Positions 52,642 through 61,657 of a stretch of DNA of 64,000 nt are shown piece after piece; within the stretch, counting starts at the first letter, position 1, and each line of letters begins with the position of its first letter. The stretch covers positions 20,132 through 84,131 of the forward strand of contig VYBN01000015.1 in the NCBI GenBank assembly GCA_009844425.1, in the 5' to 3' direction. The position numbers and the translations under genes are program-made. The notes beneath the pieces were generated by a model. The model had not been told where the DNA came from, ran no database searches, and saw nothing but the letters and a program-made list of their open reading frames with translations. This DNA is from Gammaproteobacteria bacterium (lineage in GTDB: Bacteria; Pseudomonadota; Gammaproteobacteria; Steroidobacterales; Foliamicaceae).

Positions 52642-53121
52642 CTACTTTTGCGCGGTAACCGGCACGCGCGTCAATTCGCGCAGACGCCGGCACAACGATT
52701 GCCTTTCTTCCTCCGTGAGACAGGCGGCGAGTTCGCATGACGCGCCGCCGGCTCCCAAGAAAAGGCGCCCAGGCAAGGCAGGACTCGCGCCCGGTTCGAT
52801 CCAGGCCCGGGTCCAGGGCCGGGGGAATTCTACCCGTTCCTGACGGCCCGCATAACCCCTGCGCACGCGTACGAAGCGTTGGCCGAAACGGATGGTTTCG
52901 CGATAGCGCCCGCGGTGCACGGTTATGGCCAGCGCGATGCCCAGAATCGCCAGTTCCAGGCCGGCGAACGGCAGGATCAGCCAGTAGCCGCGAAGCGCCC
53001 AGGCCACCGCCACGCCCAGCACCGGAAGCGTCATTGCGACGAACAGCCAGAAAGCGCCGCGGCCGGTGAAATTGCAGTTGGGGCGGATTTCGATTCGAGG
53101 TGCGGAATCACCAGTCTTCAT
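52642..53121 (-). CDS. DUF2244 membrane protein
   Basis: A 159-residue protein with two close hydrophobic segments (about 24-42 and 48-67) and a C-terminal soluble part (RGYAGRQERVEFPRPWTRAW). These match DUF2244, which is regularly found just upstream of cytochrome oxidase subunit II. Function is not known. It is probably the first gene of the oxidase operon, with copy J of the repeat 17 bases upstream of its start. Confidence 0.8.
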   Translation of the reverse strand: MKTGDSAPRIEIRPNCNFTGRGAFWLFVAMTLPVLGVAVAWALRGYWLILPFAGLELAILGIALAITVHRGRYRETIRFGQRFVRVRRGYAGRQERVEFPRPWTRAWIEPGASPALPGRLFLGAGGASCELAACLTEEERQSLCRRLRELTRVPVTAQK

Positions 53122-53138
53122 CGAGCCCCAATTCTACC

Positions 53139-53169
53139 TGCATGGGAGGGCGTCCCGCCCTCCCATGCA
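53139..53169. repeat. Perfect palindrome (repeat copy J)
   Basis: Arms of 14 bases (53139-53152 and 53156-53169) match perfectly around a TCC loop. The core GAGGGCG-TCC-CGCCCTC is the family hairpin. It sits in the divergent region between DUF2244 and the S9 peptidase gene. Confidence 0.85.
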
Positions 53170-53206
53170 CTATCCTTGCGGCCCCTCCCACCAACATAGA
53201 ACGAAC

Positions 53207-55243
53207 ATGAAACTTCGCATTGCTCTGCTCCTGCTGTTCATCGCCCCCGCGCTTCACGCCGGCAATTCCAACTTCGCGCCCGAGGACGTGTTCTCGCTCG
53301 CCTACGCCAGCGACCCGCAAGTAAGTCCCGACGGCTCCTTCGTCGTCTATACCCGCAACTTCATGGACATCATGGAAGATCGGCGCCGCTCCAACCTCTG
53401 GCGTATCGACATCGACGGCGGCAACCCGCGGCCGCTCACGACCGGCGCCGTGAACGACCGGGGCGCGCGGATCGCGCCGGACAACGATCGCGTGGCCTAT
53501 CTTTCCAGCGACGGCCGCGGCGTGCAGGTGTTCGTTCGCTGGATGTCCAGCGGCGAGACGCTGCAGGTCACGCGGCTGGACCGGGCGCCGCGCAATCTAG
53601 CCTGGTCGCCGGACGGCCGCTGGCTGGCGTTCGCGCTGCTGGTGCCCTCCAAGCCGCCCACGATGGGCTCGCTGCCGGCCAAACCCCAGGGCGCGAACTG
53701 GGCCAAGCCCCCCGAAGTCGTGCAGCGCGCCGTGTTCCGCGCCGACGGGGCAGGGCGCCTGCCGCACGGCTACACGCACCTGTTCGTCGTCTCCGCCGAG
53801 GGCGGCGCGTCCCGGCAACTGACTTCGGGCGACTACAACCACGGCGGTTCCATCGCCTGGTCGCCGGACAGCGCAAGCCTCTATTTCAGCGGCAACCGCA
53901 ACGAGGACGCCGAACTCAATCCATCCAACTCCGAGATTTACCGGGTCGGCCTGGACGGGGGCGATGTCGAAGCCGTGACCGACCGAGACGGCCCGGACAG
54001 TTCGGTGGCCGTTTCGCCCGACGGGAAGATGCTGGCCTGGACCGGCTATGACGACCGCGTGCGCAGCTACCAGATCACGCACCTGTACGTGATGAACGTC
54101 GACGGCAGCGAGCGCCGCCAGCTGTTGCTGGACCTCGACCGCGACGTGTTCCGCCCGCACTGGTCCGCCGACGGCGAGGGCCTTTATTTCGCCTACGAAG
54201 ACCAGGGCCTGACCCGCCTGGCCCACGTGGACCTGCGCGGCAGGCTCACCGACGTGACGGGCGAGCTGGGCGGCCTGGCGCTGACCCGACCGTACACCGG
54301 CGCGCAGTTTTCGGTGGGCGGCAACGACACCTACGCGATTACGCGCGGCGACGCTCTCTCGCCCGCCGATATCGCGGTCGGTCGCGGCACGGACGAGCCG
54401 GTCCGGCTGACCCGGCTGAACGCGAATCTGCTCGACTATCGCGAGCTGGGACAGGTCGAGGAGTTCTGGTACCGGTCGAGCTTCGACAGCAAGGACATCC
54501 AGGCCTGGGTGGTCTGGCCGCCGAACTTCGATGCGACGAAGAAATACCCGCTGCTGCTTGAAATCCACGGAGGCCCGCACGCCGCCTACGGCCCGCATTT
54601 CTCCGTGGAAGTGCAGCTCTTCGCCGCCGCCGGCTACGTCGTGGTATACGCCAACCCCAGGGGCAGTTCGAGTTACGGAGATGACTTCGGCGGCTACATC
54701 CACCACAACTATCCCAGCGAGGACTACGACGACCTGATGTCGGCGGTGGACGCGATCATCGACCGTGGCGTGATCGACCCGGACCGGCTCTACGTGACCG
54801 GCGGAAGCGGCGGCGGCGTGCTGACCGCCTGGATCGCCGGCAAGACCGACCGCTTCGCGGCCGCGGTCGTGGCCAAGCCCGTGATCAACTGGATCAGTTT
54901 CGCCCTGAGCGCCGACTACGCGCCCGTGTTCTCCAAGTACTGGTTCCCGGCGCTGCCCTGGGACGACCCCATGGGCTACTGGGAGCGTTCACCGCTGTCG
55001 CTTGCGGGCCGGGTGTCAACGCCCACGATGTTGCTGACCGGCGAAGAGGACTGGCGCACGCCCATGTGGGAGTCGGAGCAGTACTACCAGGCGCTGAAGC
55101 TGAGCGGCGTGGAAACGGCGCTGGTTCGGCTGCCGGGTGCGTCGCACAGCATCGCCGCGCGGCCGAGCCAGCTATTGGCCAAGGTCAGCGCAATCCTGGA
55201 GTGGTTCAAGCGCCACGACGGCGGAAGCGAAACGGCCGATTAG
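53207..55243 (+). CDS. S9 family prolyl oligopeptidase
   Basis: A 678-residue exported serine peptidase. Signal peptide MKLRIALLLLFIAPALHA; a beta-propeller with repeated PDG/SPDG motifs (about 30-410); then an alpha/beta-hydrolase domain with the nucleophile in TGGSGGG (Ser534), Asp in TGEEDWRTP and His in PGASHSI. It should cleave short peptides in the periplasm, in the acylaminoacyl-peptidase/dipeptidyl-peptidase group. ATG at 53207 is placed just before the signal peptide. Confidence 0.88.
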   Translation: MKLRIALLLLFIAPALHAGNSNFAPEDVFSLAYASDPQVSPDGSFVVYTRNFMDIMEDRRRSNLWRIDIDGGNPRPLTTGAVNDRGARIAPDNDRVAYLSSDGRGVQVFVRWMSSGETLQVTRLDRAPRNLAWSPDGRWLAFALLVPSKPPTMGSLPAKPQGANWAKPPEVVQRAVFRADGAGRLPHGYTHLFVVSAEGGASRQLTSGDYNHGGSIAWSPDSASLYFSGNRNEDAELNPSNSEIYRVGLDGGDVEAVTDRDGPDSSVAVSPDGKMLAWTGYDDRVRSYQITHLYVMNVDGSERRQLLLDLDRDVFRPHWSADGEGLYFAYEDQGLTRLAHVDLRGRLTDVTGELGGLALTRPYTGAQFSVGGNDTYAITRGDALSPADIAVGRGTDEPVRLTRLNANLLDYRELGQVEEFWYRSSFDSKDIQAWVVWPPNFDATKKYPLLLEIHGGPHAAYGPHFSVEVQLFAAAGYVVVYANPRGSSSYGDDFGGYIHHNYPSEDYDDLMSAVDAIIDRGVIDPDRLYVTGGSGGGVLTAWIAGKTDRFAAAVVAKPVINWISFALSADYAPVFSKYWFPALPWDDPMGYWERSPLSLAGRVSTPTMLLTGEEDWRTPMWESEQYYQALKLSGVETALVRLPGASHSIAARPSQLLAKVSAILEWFKRHDGGSETAD

Positions 55244-55255
55244 GCGACTGGCTTG

Positions 55256-55310
55256 CCTGGGAGGGAGGGCGTCCCGCCCTCCACGAAGGCGGGACGCCTT
55301 CGCCCCCAGG
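55256..55310. repeat. Palindromic repeat copy K
   Basis: CCTGGGAGGGAGG leads into GAGGGCG-TCC-CGCCCTC; the right half is GAAGGCG-GGA-CGCCTTC followed by GCCCCCAGG. Left and right stems differ at a paired position (G-C versus A-T). It lies between two converging genes. Confidence 0.85.
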
Positions 55311-55317
55311 GACGCAC

Positions 55318-56277
55318 TCACGCCCACGGCAGTGTGTCCGGATCGACGTTGCCGCCGGACAGGATGATTCCGACGCGCCTGCCCTGAAATTCATCGGGTT
55401 GAGCGAGCAGCGCGGCCACCGCGACGGCGGCCGACGGCTCGATGACCAGTTTCAGGCGCTCCCATACCAGCCGCATCGCATCGACGATCGATTCTTCGCT
55501 GACCGTGATGATTCCGGTCACGTGGTCCCGGATGATCGGAAACGTGAGTTTTCCCAGCGTCGTCAGCAGTCCGTCCGCGATCGACGTTTTCCCGGTGGAC
55601 GGCATGATTCGGCCGGATTTCAGCGACTGCCATGCATCGTCGAAGTTGCGCGGCTCCGCCCCGAACACGCGTGCGGCCGGACGCAGGCTCCTGACCGTCA
55701 GGGCCGTTCCGCTCAACAGTCCGCCGCCGCCCACCGGCGCGATCACCGCATCGATATCTTTGACCTCCTCGAAAAGCTCCAGCGCGGCGGTTCCCTGACC
55801 GGCGATAACCCGCGGATCGTCGAACGGGTGGATGACCACGGCCTTCGTCCTTGCCGCGACTCGCGCCAGCGCTTCGTCGCGCGCCTGCGGCGTCGGCTCG
55901 CAATAAACAATCGCGGCTCCATGGCCGGCCACGGCCTTTTTCTTGATCGCCAGCGCATTCCTGGGCATGACGACCGTGACCGGGATGCCCCGCAAGCCGG
56001 CGGCCCTGGCCAGCGCGGCCCCATGGTTGCCGGACGACTGCGTGGCCACGCCGCGCAGGGCCTCTTCGTCGGACAGGGAAAAAACCGCGTTGGTGGCGCC
56101 GCGCGCCTTGAACGCGCCGGCTTTCTGCAGGTTCTCGCACTTGAAGAAGACTTCGGCGCCCGAGGCTTCGTTGACCGCGTTGCTCGTAAAAACGGGCGTC
56201 CGACGAACATACGGCCCGATTCGTTCGGCGGCGCGCCGAACGTGCTCTATGGAAGGAACGCTATCGTCGGATTTCAC
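55318..56277 (-). CDS. Threonine ammonia-lyase/serine racemase-type PLP enzyme
   Basis: A 319-residue fold-type II PLP enzyme. The PLP lysine is in KAGAFKARGA, the substrate loop is SSGNHG, and the phosphate-binding GGGGLLSG is present. There is no C-terminal ACT domain, so it is a catabolic threonine dehydratase or a serine racemase rather than biosynthetic IlvA. GTG at 56277 gives the normal N-terminus (VKSDDSVPSIEHV); an ATG at 56319 is also in frame. It is divergent from a cytochrome c gene. Confidence 0.82.
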   Translation of the reverse strand: MKSDDSVPSIEHVRRAAERIGPYVRRTPVFTSNAVNEASGAEVFFKCENLQKAGAFKARGATNAVFSLSDEEALRGVATQSSGNHGAALARAAGLRGIPVTVVMPRNALAIKKKAVAGHGAAIVYCEPTPQARDEALARVAARTKAVVIHPFDDPRVIAGQGTAALELFEEVKDIDAVIAPVGGGGLLSGTALTVRSLRPAARVFGAEPRNFDDAWQSLKSGRIMPSTGKTSIADGLLTTLGKLTFPIIRDHVTGIITVSEESIVDAMRLVWERLKLVIEPSAAVAVAALLAQPDEFQGRRVGIILSGGNVDPDTLPWA

Positions 56278-56383
56278 TTCCCCGAAATTGTATGTTCCGC
56301 CCGCCCAAACGCTTTGCATCGCGCGCGGCATTTGGTACAGTTCGCGCCTGTTGCCCGAAGCGCTCGAAAACTGCTGTCCGACG

Positions 56384-57037
56384 ATGAAGAGAATCCTGCT
56401 GATCTGCCTGCTGACCTGCGTCGCTCCGCTTGCGTCCTCCGCCGACGAACCGGACCTTGAGCGCGGCGCGCAGTTGTATTTCTTCTGCGGCACCTGCCAC
56501 GGCCAGGCGGGCGAGGGCAACGCGCTGCTCAACACGCCGGCGGCCGGAAAGCAGGACACCTGGTACATCGAGCGGCAGATGGTCAATTACAGAGCCAACT
56601 TGCGCGGCTACTGGGGCCCGCTGGAAGACATCTACGGCAACCAGATGAAGAACATGGCGATCGCGCAGGTGCCGGACGAGCAGGCGATCATCGACATGGC
56701 GGCCTTCATGCATTCTCTGGAGCCGCCGACGCTGCCCGTAACCGTGGACGGCGACCCGGAGGAAGGCCGCAAGATTTACGAGGAAACCTGCATCGCCTGT
56801 CACGGGCCAAACGGCGAGGGCTCGACGCTGCTGGGCTCGCCGCGGATTTCCAACCAGTTCGACTGGTATCTGCTGCGGCAGCTCGACGACTTTCTGAGCG
56901 GCGCCCGCGGACAGCAGCGCGACGACATCTACGGCACGCAGATGCGCTACATGGCGCAGGTGCTCGACACCGAGCAGAAGCGCAAGGACGTGATCTCGTA
57001 CATCGCCACGTTCCAGTACACCGAACAGTTGGACTAA
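56384..57037 (+). CDS. Di-haem cytochrome c (c4-like)
   Basis: A 217-residue exported protein: signal peptide KRILLICLLTCVAPLASSA, haem sites CGTCH (near residue 36) and CIACH (near 136), and in each half a later Met segment (QMKNMAIAQ, QMRYMAQV). Each half has a W-Y-aromatic segment (DTWYIERQMVNYRANLRG, DWYLLRQLDDFLSGARG). It closely resembles the protein at 58532-59299. It should move electrons in the periplasm. Confidence 0.87.
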   Translation: MKRILLICLLTCVAPLASSADEPDLERGAQLYFFCGTCHGQAGEGNALLNTPAAGKQDTWYIERQMVNYRANLRGYWGPLEDIYGNQMKNMAIAQVPDEQAIIDMAAFMHSLEPPTLPVTVDGDPEEGRKIYEETCIACHGPNGEGSTLLGSPRISNQFDWYLLRQLDDFLSGARGQQRDDIYGTQMRYMAQVLDTEQKRKDVISYIATFQYTEQLD

Positions 57038-57066
57038 GAGAGGACGAGACGTTCTCGCTCCCAGGG
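57038..57066. repeat. Degenerate repeat copy L
   Basis: GAGAGGACGAGACGTTCTC followed by GCTCCCAGG resembles the right half of the repeat, with a changed but still pairing stem (GAGA...TCTC type). It fills the gap between two converging genes. Confidence 0.55.
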
Positions 57067-57067
57067 G

Positions 57068-58009
57068 CTATTGCCCGGCGATGAAGTGGGCGGCTGCGAG
57101 GTCCTGGGCGACGTTGCCCAGGCTCTTGTAGAGCGTAATTTCGTCTTCGCCGCGGCGTCCCTCTACGGCGCCGTCGATCACCGCGCCGATTTCGCCGGCG
57201 AGGTCGCTTTCGGTCAGAAATCCTTCCTCGATCGCGAGCAGGATGTCGCCGGCCTCCTTCATCGCGAACTCCGTGATTTCCGTGAACACACGAGCGCGGC
57301 CCATGGTCTCGCCATCGGCCTCGCGGGTCCTGGGCGAATGCGATCCCACCAGGTTGACGTGACAGCCGTCCGCCAACCGGCGTCCCTCGATGACCGGCTC
57401 GCTCGCGGCGCTTACTCCGCAGACGATGTCCGCACCGCTCACTGCTTCGCGGGCTGTTTCGACGGCCGTCACCGCTACTTCGTCGTCCGTATGGGCGGCG
57501 GCGAAGCGGCCGGCCTTCTCAATACTCGGCCCCCAGACGCGGACCTCGCGCACCGGCCGCACGCAGCGCATCGCTTCGAGGTGCGTTTCGGCCTGCACGC
57601 CGTAACCGAGAAGTGCCAGCACGGAAGCGTCTTCGCGGGCCAGCGCGCGGGTGGCGGCCCCGCTGGCCGCGGCCGTGCGGATCCCGGTTACCGCAGCGCC
57701 TTCAACCAGCGCGGCCGGCGTGCCGTTTTCGCGGTCGAACAGCAGAATGCAGCCCTGGATCATCGGCAATCCCCGGGCGGGATTGTCCGCATAGATGCTC
57801 ACGAGTTTGGCGCCGAACGCGGAAGGGGTGTCGCCCGGCATGATTCCCATGCCGCCCTTGCCGTCGGCGACCGGGACGAAGGAACGCAACGGCGGCGTGA
57901 TTTCGCCCCGGCTGATCGCCGCCTGCGTCTCCGCCATCAGGTCGATGCAGGCGTCCATCCGCAGGACGCGCCGCACAGTTTCGGCATCGAAGTAGGGAAT
58001 GTTCGTCAT
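57068..58009 (-). CDS. Ornithine cyclodeaminase/mu-crystallin family protein
   Basis: A 313-residue NAD(P)-binding enzyme. FDAETVRRVLRMDACIDLM opens it; GIRTAAASGAATRALARED and the Rossmann segment LALLGYGVQAETHLEAM are typical of the family, as is VNLVGSHSPRTREAD. Members include ornithine cyclodeaminase, alanine dehydrogenase and ketimine reductases; the exact activity is unknown. Its ATG overlaps the stop of the upstream DUF6941-like gene (ATGA). Confidence 0.83.
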   Translation of the reverse strand: MTNIPYFDAETVRRVLRMDACIDLMAETQAAISRGEITPPLRSFVPVADGKGGMGIMPGDTPSAFGAKLVSIYADNPARGLPMIQGCILLFDRENGTPAALVEGAAVTGIRTAAASGAATRALAREDASVLALLGYGVQAETHLEAMRCVRPVREVRVWGPSIEKAGRFAAAHTDDEVAVTAVETAREAVSGADIVCGVSAASEPVIEGRRLADGCHVNLVGSHSPRTREADGETMGRARVFTEITEFAMKEAGDILLAIEEGFLTESDLAGEIGAVIDGAVEGRRGEDEITLYKSLGNVAQDLAAAHFIAGQ

Positions 58010-58413
58010 TCGGCGGAGTCCTCGGGCGCCTTGCCGAGGTAAAGCGACGGCCCGTAGACCTGCGTGCCCTCGACCTCCAGCCGGATCCGGTAGCGCCCCG
58101 GTTCGGGAAAGGTCACGTCCTCCAGCGGCAGGTTGAGCTGCGTTCGCGGCGGCGCGGCCGATCCGGGCGATTCCTCGACTTCGCTGAAGCCCTGGATCGT
58201 GAACACGGCCTTCTCGCCGGGGTCCAGCAGTTCGATCAGAAACGGCACGCGGCCGCGTTCGCCGTCGTTCCAGCTCACCAGCCCGGCGAGACGCATGCGC
58301 GGCTGGCGCGCGGGAAACGACGGCGCGCGAAGCTCGTCGAAGATGCCCCGGATCTCGAGTTGTCCGGAATCGTCCGAGCCGGCCCGGTGACAGAAGAAAA
58401 GTGCACACTCCAT
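58006..58413 (-). CDS. DUF6941-like protein
   Basis: A 135-residue soluble protein beginning MECALFFCHRAGSDDSGQLEIRG and ending in a beta-rich part (FPEPGRYRIRLEVEGTQVYG). This outline fits the DUF6941 family, which has no known function. No signal peptide. It is translationally coupled to the ornithine-cyclodeaminase-like gene, but there is no obvious metabolic link. Confidence 0.55.
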   Translation of the reverse strand: MECALFFCHRAGSDDSGQLEIRGIFDELRAPSFPARQPRMRLAGLVSWNDGERGRVPFLIELLDPGEKAVFTIQGFSEVEESPGSAAPPRTQLNLPLEDVTFPEPGRYRIRLEVEGTQVYGPSLYLGKAPEDSAE

Positions 58414-58531
58414 GTGTGCAGTGTACCTACCATTCGGCGTAAAATACGCAGGTTGAGACGCGCGTATCTTGTATCAATTCGTGGAATCGGATACCTTTCG
58501 CGCCGGTTTGCCAGAGAAGCAGAGGAACAGT

Positions 58532-59299
58532 ATGAAGCGCTTTGCCTGTTTGATGATCAGCGCCGCCGCCATGGTCGCGGCGGGAACCGCATTCGCCGCC
58601 GGTGACGCGGCCCGCGGCGAGGCCGAATTCGAGGTCTGCGCCGTGTGCCACGGCGAGCAGGGCGAGGGCTTCGAGAAGTACGGCGCCCCGAGGATCGGCG
58701 GCCAGGAAGACTGGTACATCGTGACCAGCCTGAAGAACTTCCGCGCCGGCCTGCGCGCCGTCGACAACTGCGACGTGGCCGACGTGGCCGGCACGCTGGA
58801 GCGGGCCAAGGCCTCTTCGCCCGACTACGCCGAGATCGAGGCCGAACTGGCGACCCATTTCGAGGGCGGGCTGCCCTCCGGCGGCGCCTGCAGCCAGGCG
58901 GCGAACGACGTTTACGGTCCGCTGATGCGCGCCATCGCGCTGACGCTGGCCGACGACCAGGCCGTCGAGGACCTGGCCGCCTACGCCACCACGCTGGCGC
59001 CGCCCAAGCCGGCCGACACGATCCAGGGCGACGCCACGGCGGGCACGATGGGCTACGCCACCTGCATCGCCTGCCACGGCCCGGCCGGCGAGGGCAACCA
59101 GGCGCTGAACGCGCCGGCCGTCGCATGGCAGCACGACTGGTACACGGTGCGGCAGATGGAGCACTACATCTCGGGCATTCGCGGCAGCGACCCGCGCAAC
59201 ATCTTCGACACGCAGATGCGCCCGATGGCGATGGTCCTGCCCACGCCGGACCAGATCCGCAACGTAACCGCCTACATCAACACCTTCCCCAAGCCCTGA
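58532..59299 (+). CDS. Di-haem cytochrome c with a cysteine-bearing insert
   Basis: A 255-residue exported cytochrome: signal peptide ending GTAFA, haem sites CAVCH (near residue 36) and CIACH (near 179). The first half carries an extra ~50 residues (about 80-130) with two more cysteines (DNCDV and GGACS), which could form a disulfide. The second half ends NIFDTQMRPMAMVLP, similar to the cytochrome at 56384-57037. AGAGGA lies upstream of the ATG. Likely a periplasmic electron carrier. Confidence 0.87.
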   Translation: MKRFACLMISAAAMVAAGTAFAAGDAARGEAEFEVCAVCHGEQGEGFEKYGAPRIGGQEDWYIVTSLKNFRAGLRAVDNCDVADVAGTLERAKASSPDYAEIEAELATHFEGGLPSGGACSQAANDVYGPLMRAIALTLADDQAVEDLAAYATTLAPPKPADTIQGDATAGTMGYATCIACHGPAGEGNQALNAPAVAWQHDWYTVRQMEHYISGIRGSDPRNIFDTQMRPMAMVLPTPDQIRNVTAYINTFPKP

Positions 59300-59320
59300 T
59301 TAGGGAGCGGTAGCGGTCAA

Positions 59321-59340
59321 GCCCGCCTGCATTTGCGGGC
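59321..59340. terminator. Hairpin between converging genes
   Basis: GCCCGC and GCGGGC pair around the loop CTGCATTT, between the cytochrome stop and the FemAB-like stop. The stem is short and has no long T-run. Confidence 0.4.
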
Positions 59341-59362
59341 GGACGGCTGGTTGGGGTAAGGC

Positions 59363-60511
59363 TCAGGAGGCCTTCTTGAACGGCGTGTGTTCGCCGGCGA
59401 TTTCGACGTAGCGCGCGACCTGTTCGCGCTCGCTGGCCAGGTAGCCGGTCAGCGCATCGGCGAACCCTTCGTGGCGCACCCAGTGCGTCGAGTATGACGT
59501 GACAGGCATGAACCCGCGCGCCAGCTTGTGTTCGCCCTGCACGCCGGGGTCGAAGAGCTTGAGCCCCTCGCGGATGCAGTACTCGATGCCCTGGTAGTAG
59601 CAGGTTTCGAAGTGCAGACTGTGGTAGTAGCCGCGGCTGCCCCAGTAGCGCCCGTAAAGCGCGGTGTCGCTGCGGAAACAGATGGCCAGCGCGACCGCTT
59701 CGCCGTCGAGCCGCGCCAGGAACACGACCAGCGATTCGGGCATCTCGCGCGTAACCCGCTCGAAAAACTGGTGGTTCAGGTACGGATACTGCCCGCGCTT
59801 CAGGTAGCTGGCGGCGTAGAGCGGATAGAGCGTTTTCCAGAGTTCCGGCGTGAGCGCGTCGCCGCTTAGCGTCTCGAAGCGGATTCCGGCTTCCTTGACG
59901 CGCCGCCGCTCGCGATTGACCTTCTTGCGCTTGGCGGAGCTGAAGGTTTTCAGATAGTCCGAAAAATCGGTGTAACCGTCGTCCTGCCAATGAAACTGGC
60001 AGTCCGTGCGCAGCATCATGCCCTTTTCCTTCATCCACCCGGCGTCGTCGGGAGTGGGAAACAGGCAGTGCAGCGAACTGGCTTCAAGCCGATGGGCCAG
60101 CTCCACCGCGCCGGCCAGCAGCAGGGCAGGGGCCTCGGCGCCGTCCGCCGCGAATTTCGCGCCCGCGCAGAGAAAGCGCGGACCGGCCACCGGCGTGAAC
60201 GGGATGGCGTTGAGCAGCTTGGGGTAGTAGTCGTAGCCGGCCCGTTGATAGGCGGACGCCCAGGCCCAGTCGAACACGAACTCGCCGCGCGAGTGGCTCT
60301 TCAGATACAGCGGCATGGCGCCGACCGTCGTGTCCTTGTCGTCCTGCAGCAACAAATGGCGCGGCTGCCAGCCTGTTTCCGCGGAAACACACCCGGACGT
60401 TTCCAGCGCGTTCAGAAACTCATGGCGCAGAAACGGATTGGACGTGTCGGCCAGCGCATTCCATTCACCCGCCGCGACTTCCCCGATATTGTCGAGCACC
60501 CGTATCCGCAT
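59363..60511 (-). CDS. FemAB-like GNAT acyltransferase (DUF482)
   Basis: A 382-residue protein of the FemAB-like/DUF482 family. NPFLRHEFLNALETSGCV, SAKRKKVNRERRRVKEAGI, ASYLKRGQYPYLNHQFFE and FETCYYQGIEYCIREGLKLF are the conserved segments. Members have a double GNAT fold and are thought to transfer acyl or aminoacyl groups; substrates are unknown. It precedes trxB on the same strand, separated by repeat copy M on the other side. Confidence 0.82.
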   Translation of the reverse strand: MRIRVLDNIGEVAAGEWNALADTSNPFLRHEFLNALETSGCVSAETGWQPRHLLLQDDKDTTVGAMPLYLKSHSRGEFVFDWAWASAYQRAGYDYYPKLLNAIPFTPVAGPRFLCAGAKFAADGAEAPALLLAGAVELAHRLEASSLHCLFPTPDDAGWMKEKGMMLRTDCQFHWQDDGYTDFSDYLKTFSSAKRKKVNRERRRVKEAGIRFETLSGDALTPELWKTLYPLYAASYLKRGQYPYLNHQFFERVTREMPESLVVFLARLDGEAVALAICFRSDTALYGRYWGSRGYYHSLHFETCYYQGIEYCIREGLKLFDPGVQGEHKLARGFMPVTSYSTHWVRHEGFADALTGYLASEREQVARYVEIAGEHTPFKKAS

Positions 60512-60544
60512 GCGCTATAGGTTACCCGCGAGAGTGGGCGTCCC

Positions 60545-60639
60545 CCTGGGAGCGAGGGCGTCCCGCCCTCAACCTGGGCACGAGGCCGTCCCGGCCTCGG
60601 GGAGGGCGAGACGCCCTCCCCCCCAGGAACGCTCCCAGG
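60545..60639. repeat. Palindromic repeat copy M (triple)
   Basis: Three hairpins in a row: GAGGGCG-TCC-CGCCCTC, GAGGCCG-TCC-CGGCCTC and GAGGGCG-AGA-CGCCCTC, closed by GCTCCCAGG next to the trxB stop. The middle stem has C-G where others have G-C or T-A. Confidence 0.85.
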
Positions 60640-61599
60640 CTACAGCGGATTCGCGTCGCAGAACTTCTCGGCGTCGAGCGCGGCCATGCAGCCGGTGCCC
60701 GCGGAAGTGATCGCCTGGCGATAAACCGAATCGGCCACGTCGCCCGCCGCGAACACGCCCGGCACGCTGGTGGCGGTAAACCCACCCGAATCGCCGCCGC
60801 GCGTGATCAGGTAGCCGTCCTTGTGCTCCAGCGAGTCCACGAACAATCCCGTGGCGGGATCGTGCCCGATCGCGATGAACACGCCGTTCACGTCCAGTTG
60901 CTCGATCACGCCGTCACCCTTCGTGCTCCTGATCCTCGCCCCGGTCACCTGGTTGCCGTCGCCCAGCACCTCCTCCAGCACGCGGTCCCAGCGGATGTCG
61001 ATCGGGCCGTCCGGCCCGGCGCGCTCGAACAGTTGCTGCTGCATCATCTTCTCGGCGCGCAGCGCGTCGCGGCGATGGATCAGCGTCACGCGCGAACAGA
61101 TGTTCGAGAGGTACAGCGCTTCCTCGACCGCCGTATTGCCGCCGCCCACCACGGCCACCGGCCGGTCCCGGAAAAAGAACCCGTCGCAGGTGGCGCAGGC
61201 CGACACGCCATTGCCCAGGTAGCTCTGCTCGCTCTCCAGTCCCAGGTAGCGGGCCGTAGCGCCGGTGGCGATGATCAGCGACTCGGTGCGGTATTCGTCG
61301 AGGCCGCCCTTCAGCGTGAACGGCCGCTGCGACAAATCCACGTCTTCGATATGGTCGTAGATGACCTCCGTGCCCAGCCGCTCGGCGTGCTCGCGCAACT
61401 CGTCCATTAACTGCGGCCCGAGCAGGCCCTCGCGGCCCCCGGGCCAGTTGTCGACGTCGGTGGTGGTCATCAACTGGCCGCCCGGTTCGCTGCCCGTGAT
61501 CAGCACCGGCGACATGTTGGCGCGGGCCCCGTAAACGGCCGCGGAATAGCCGGCGGGACCGGATCCCAGGATGAGCAGTCGGGCGACGGAATTCGGCAC
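60640..61599 (-). CDS. trxB: Thioredoxin reductase
   Basis: A 319-residue flavoprotein that reduces thioredoxin with NADPH. FAD motif [18 protein letters not shown], redox pair [16 protein letters not shown] motif [18 protein letters not shown] and the second FAD segment [15 protein letters not shown]. Length normal. It is divergent from ftsK, a standard neighbourhood in gammaproteobacteria; the usual lrp is not between them. Confidence 0.95.
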   Translation of the reverse strand: MPNSVARLLILGSGPAGYSAAVYGARANMSPVLITGSEPGGQLMTTTDVDNWPGGREGLLGPQLMDELREHAERLGTEVIYDHIEDVDLSQRPFTLKGGLDEYRTESLIIATGATARYLGLESEQSYLGNGVSACATCDGFFFRDRPVAVVGGGNTAVEEALYLSNICSRVTLIHRRDALRAEKMMQQQLFERAGPDGPIDIRWDRVLEEVLGDGNQVTGARIRSTKGDGVIEQLDVNGVFIAIGHDPATGLFVDSLEHKDGYLITRGGDSGGFTATSVPGVFAAGDVADSVYRQAITSAGTGCMAALDAEKFCDANPL

Positions 61600-61657
61600 G
61601 GCGGCAAGTTTATCCGGGTTTCTATTGCGACACTACCGGAATAAGATTAGCCGCCAA

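Noticed and set aside
53066..53206. An upstream extension of the S9 peptidase reading frame
   Set aside because: It would run through the perfect palindrome and put 47 residues before a clear signal peptide.
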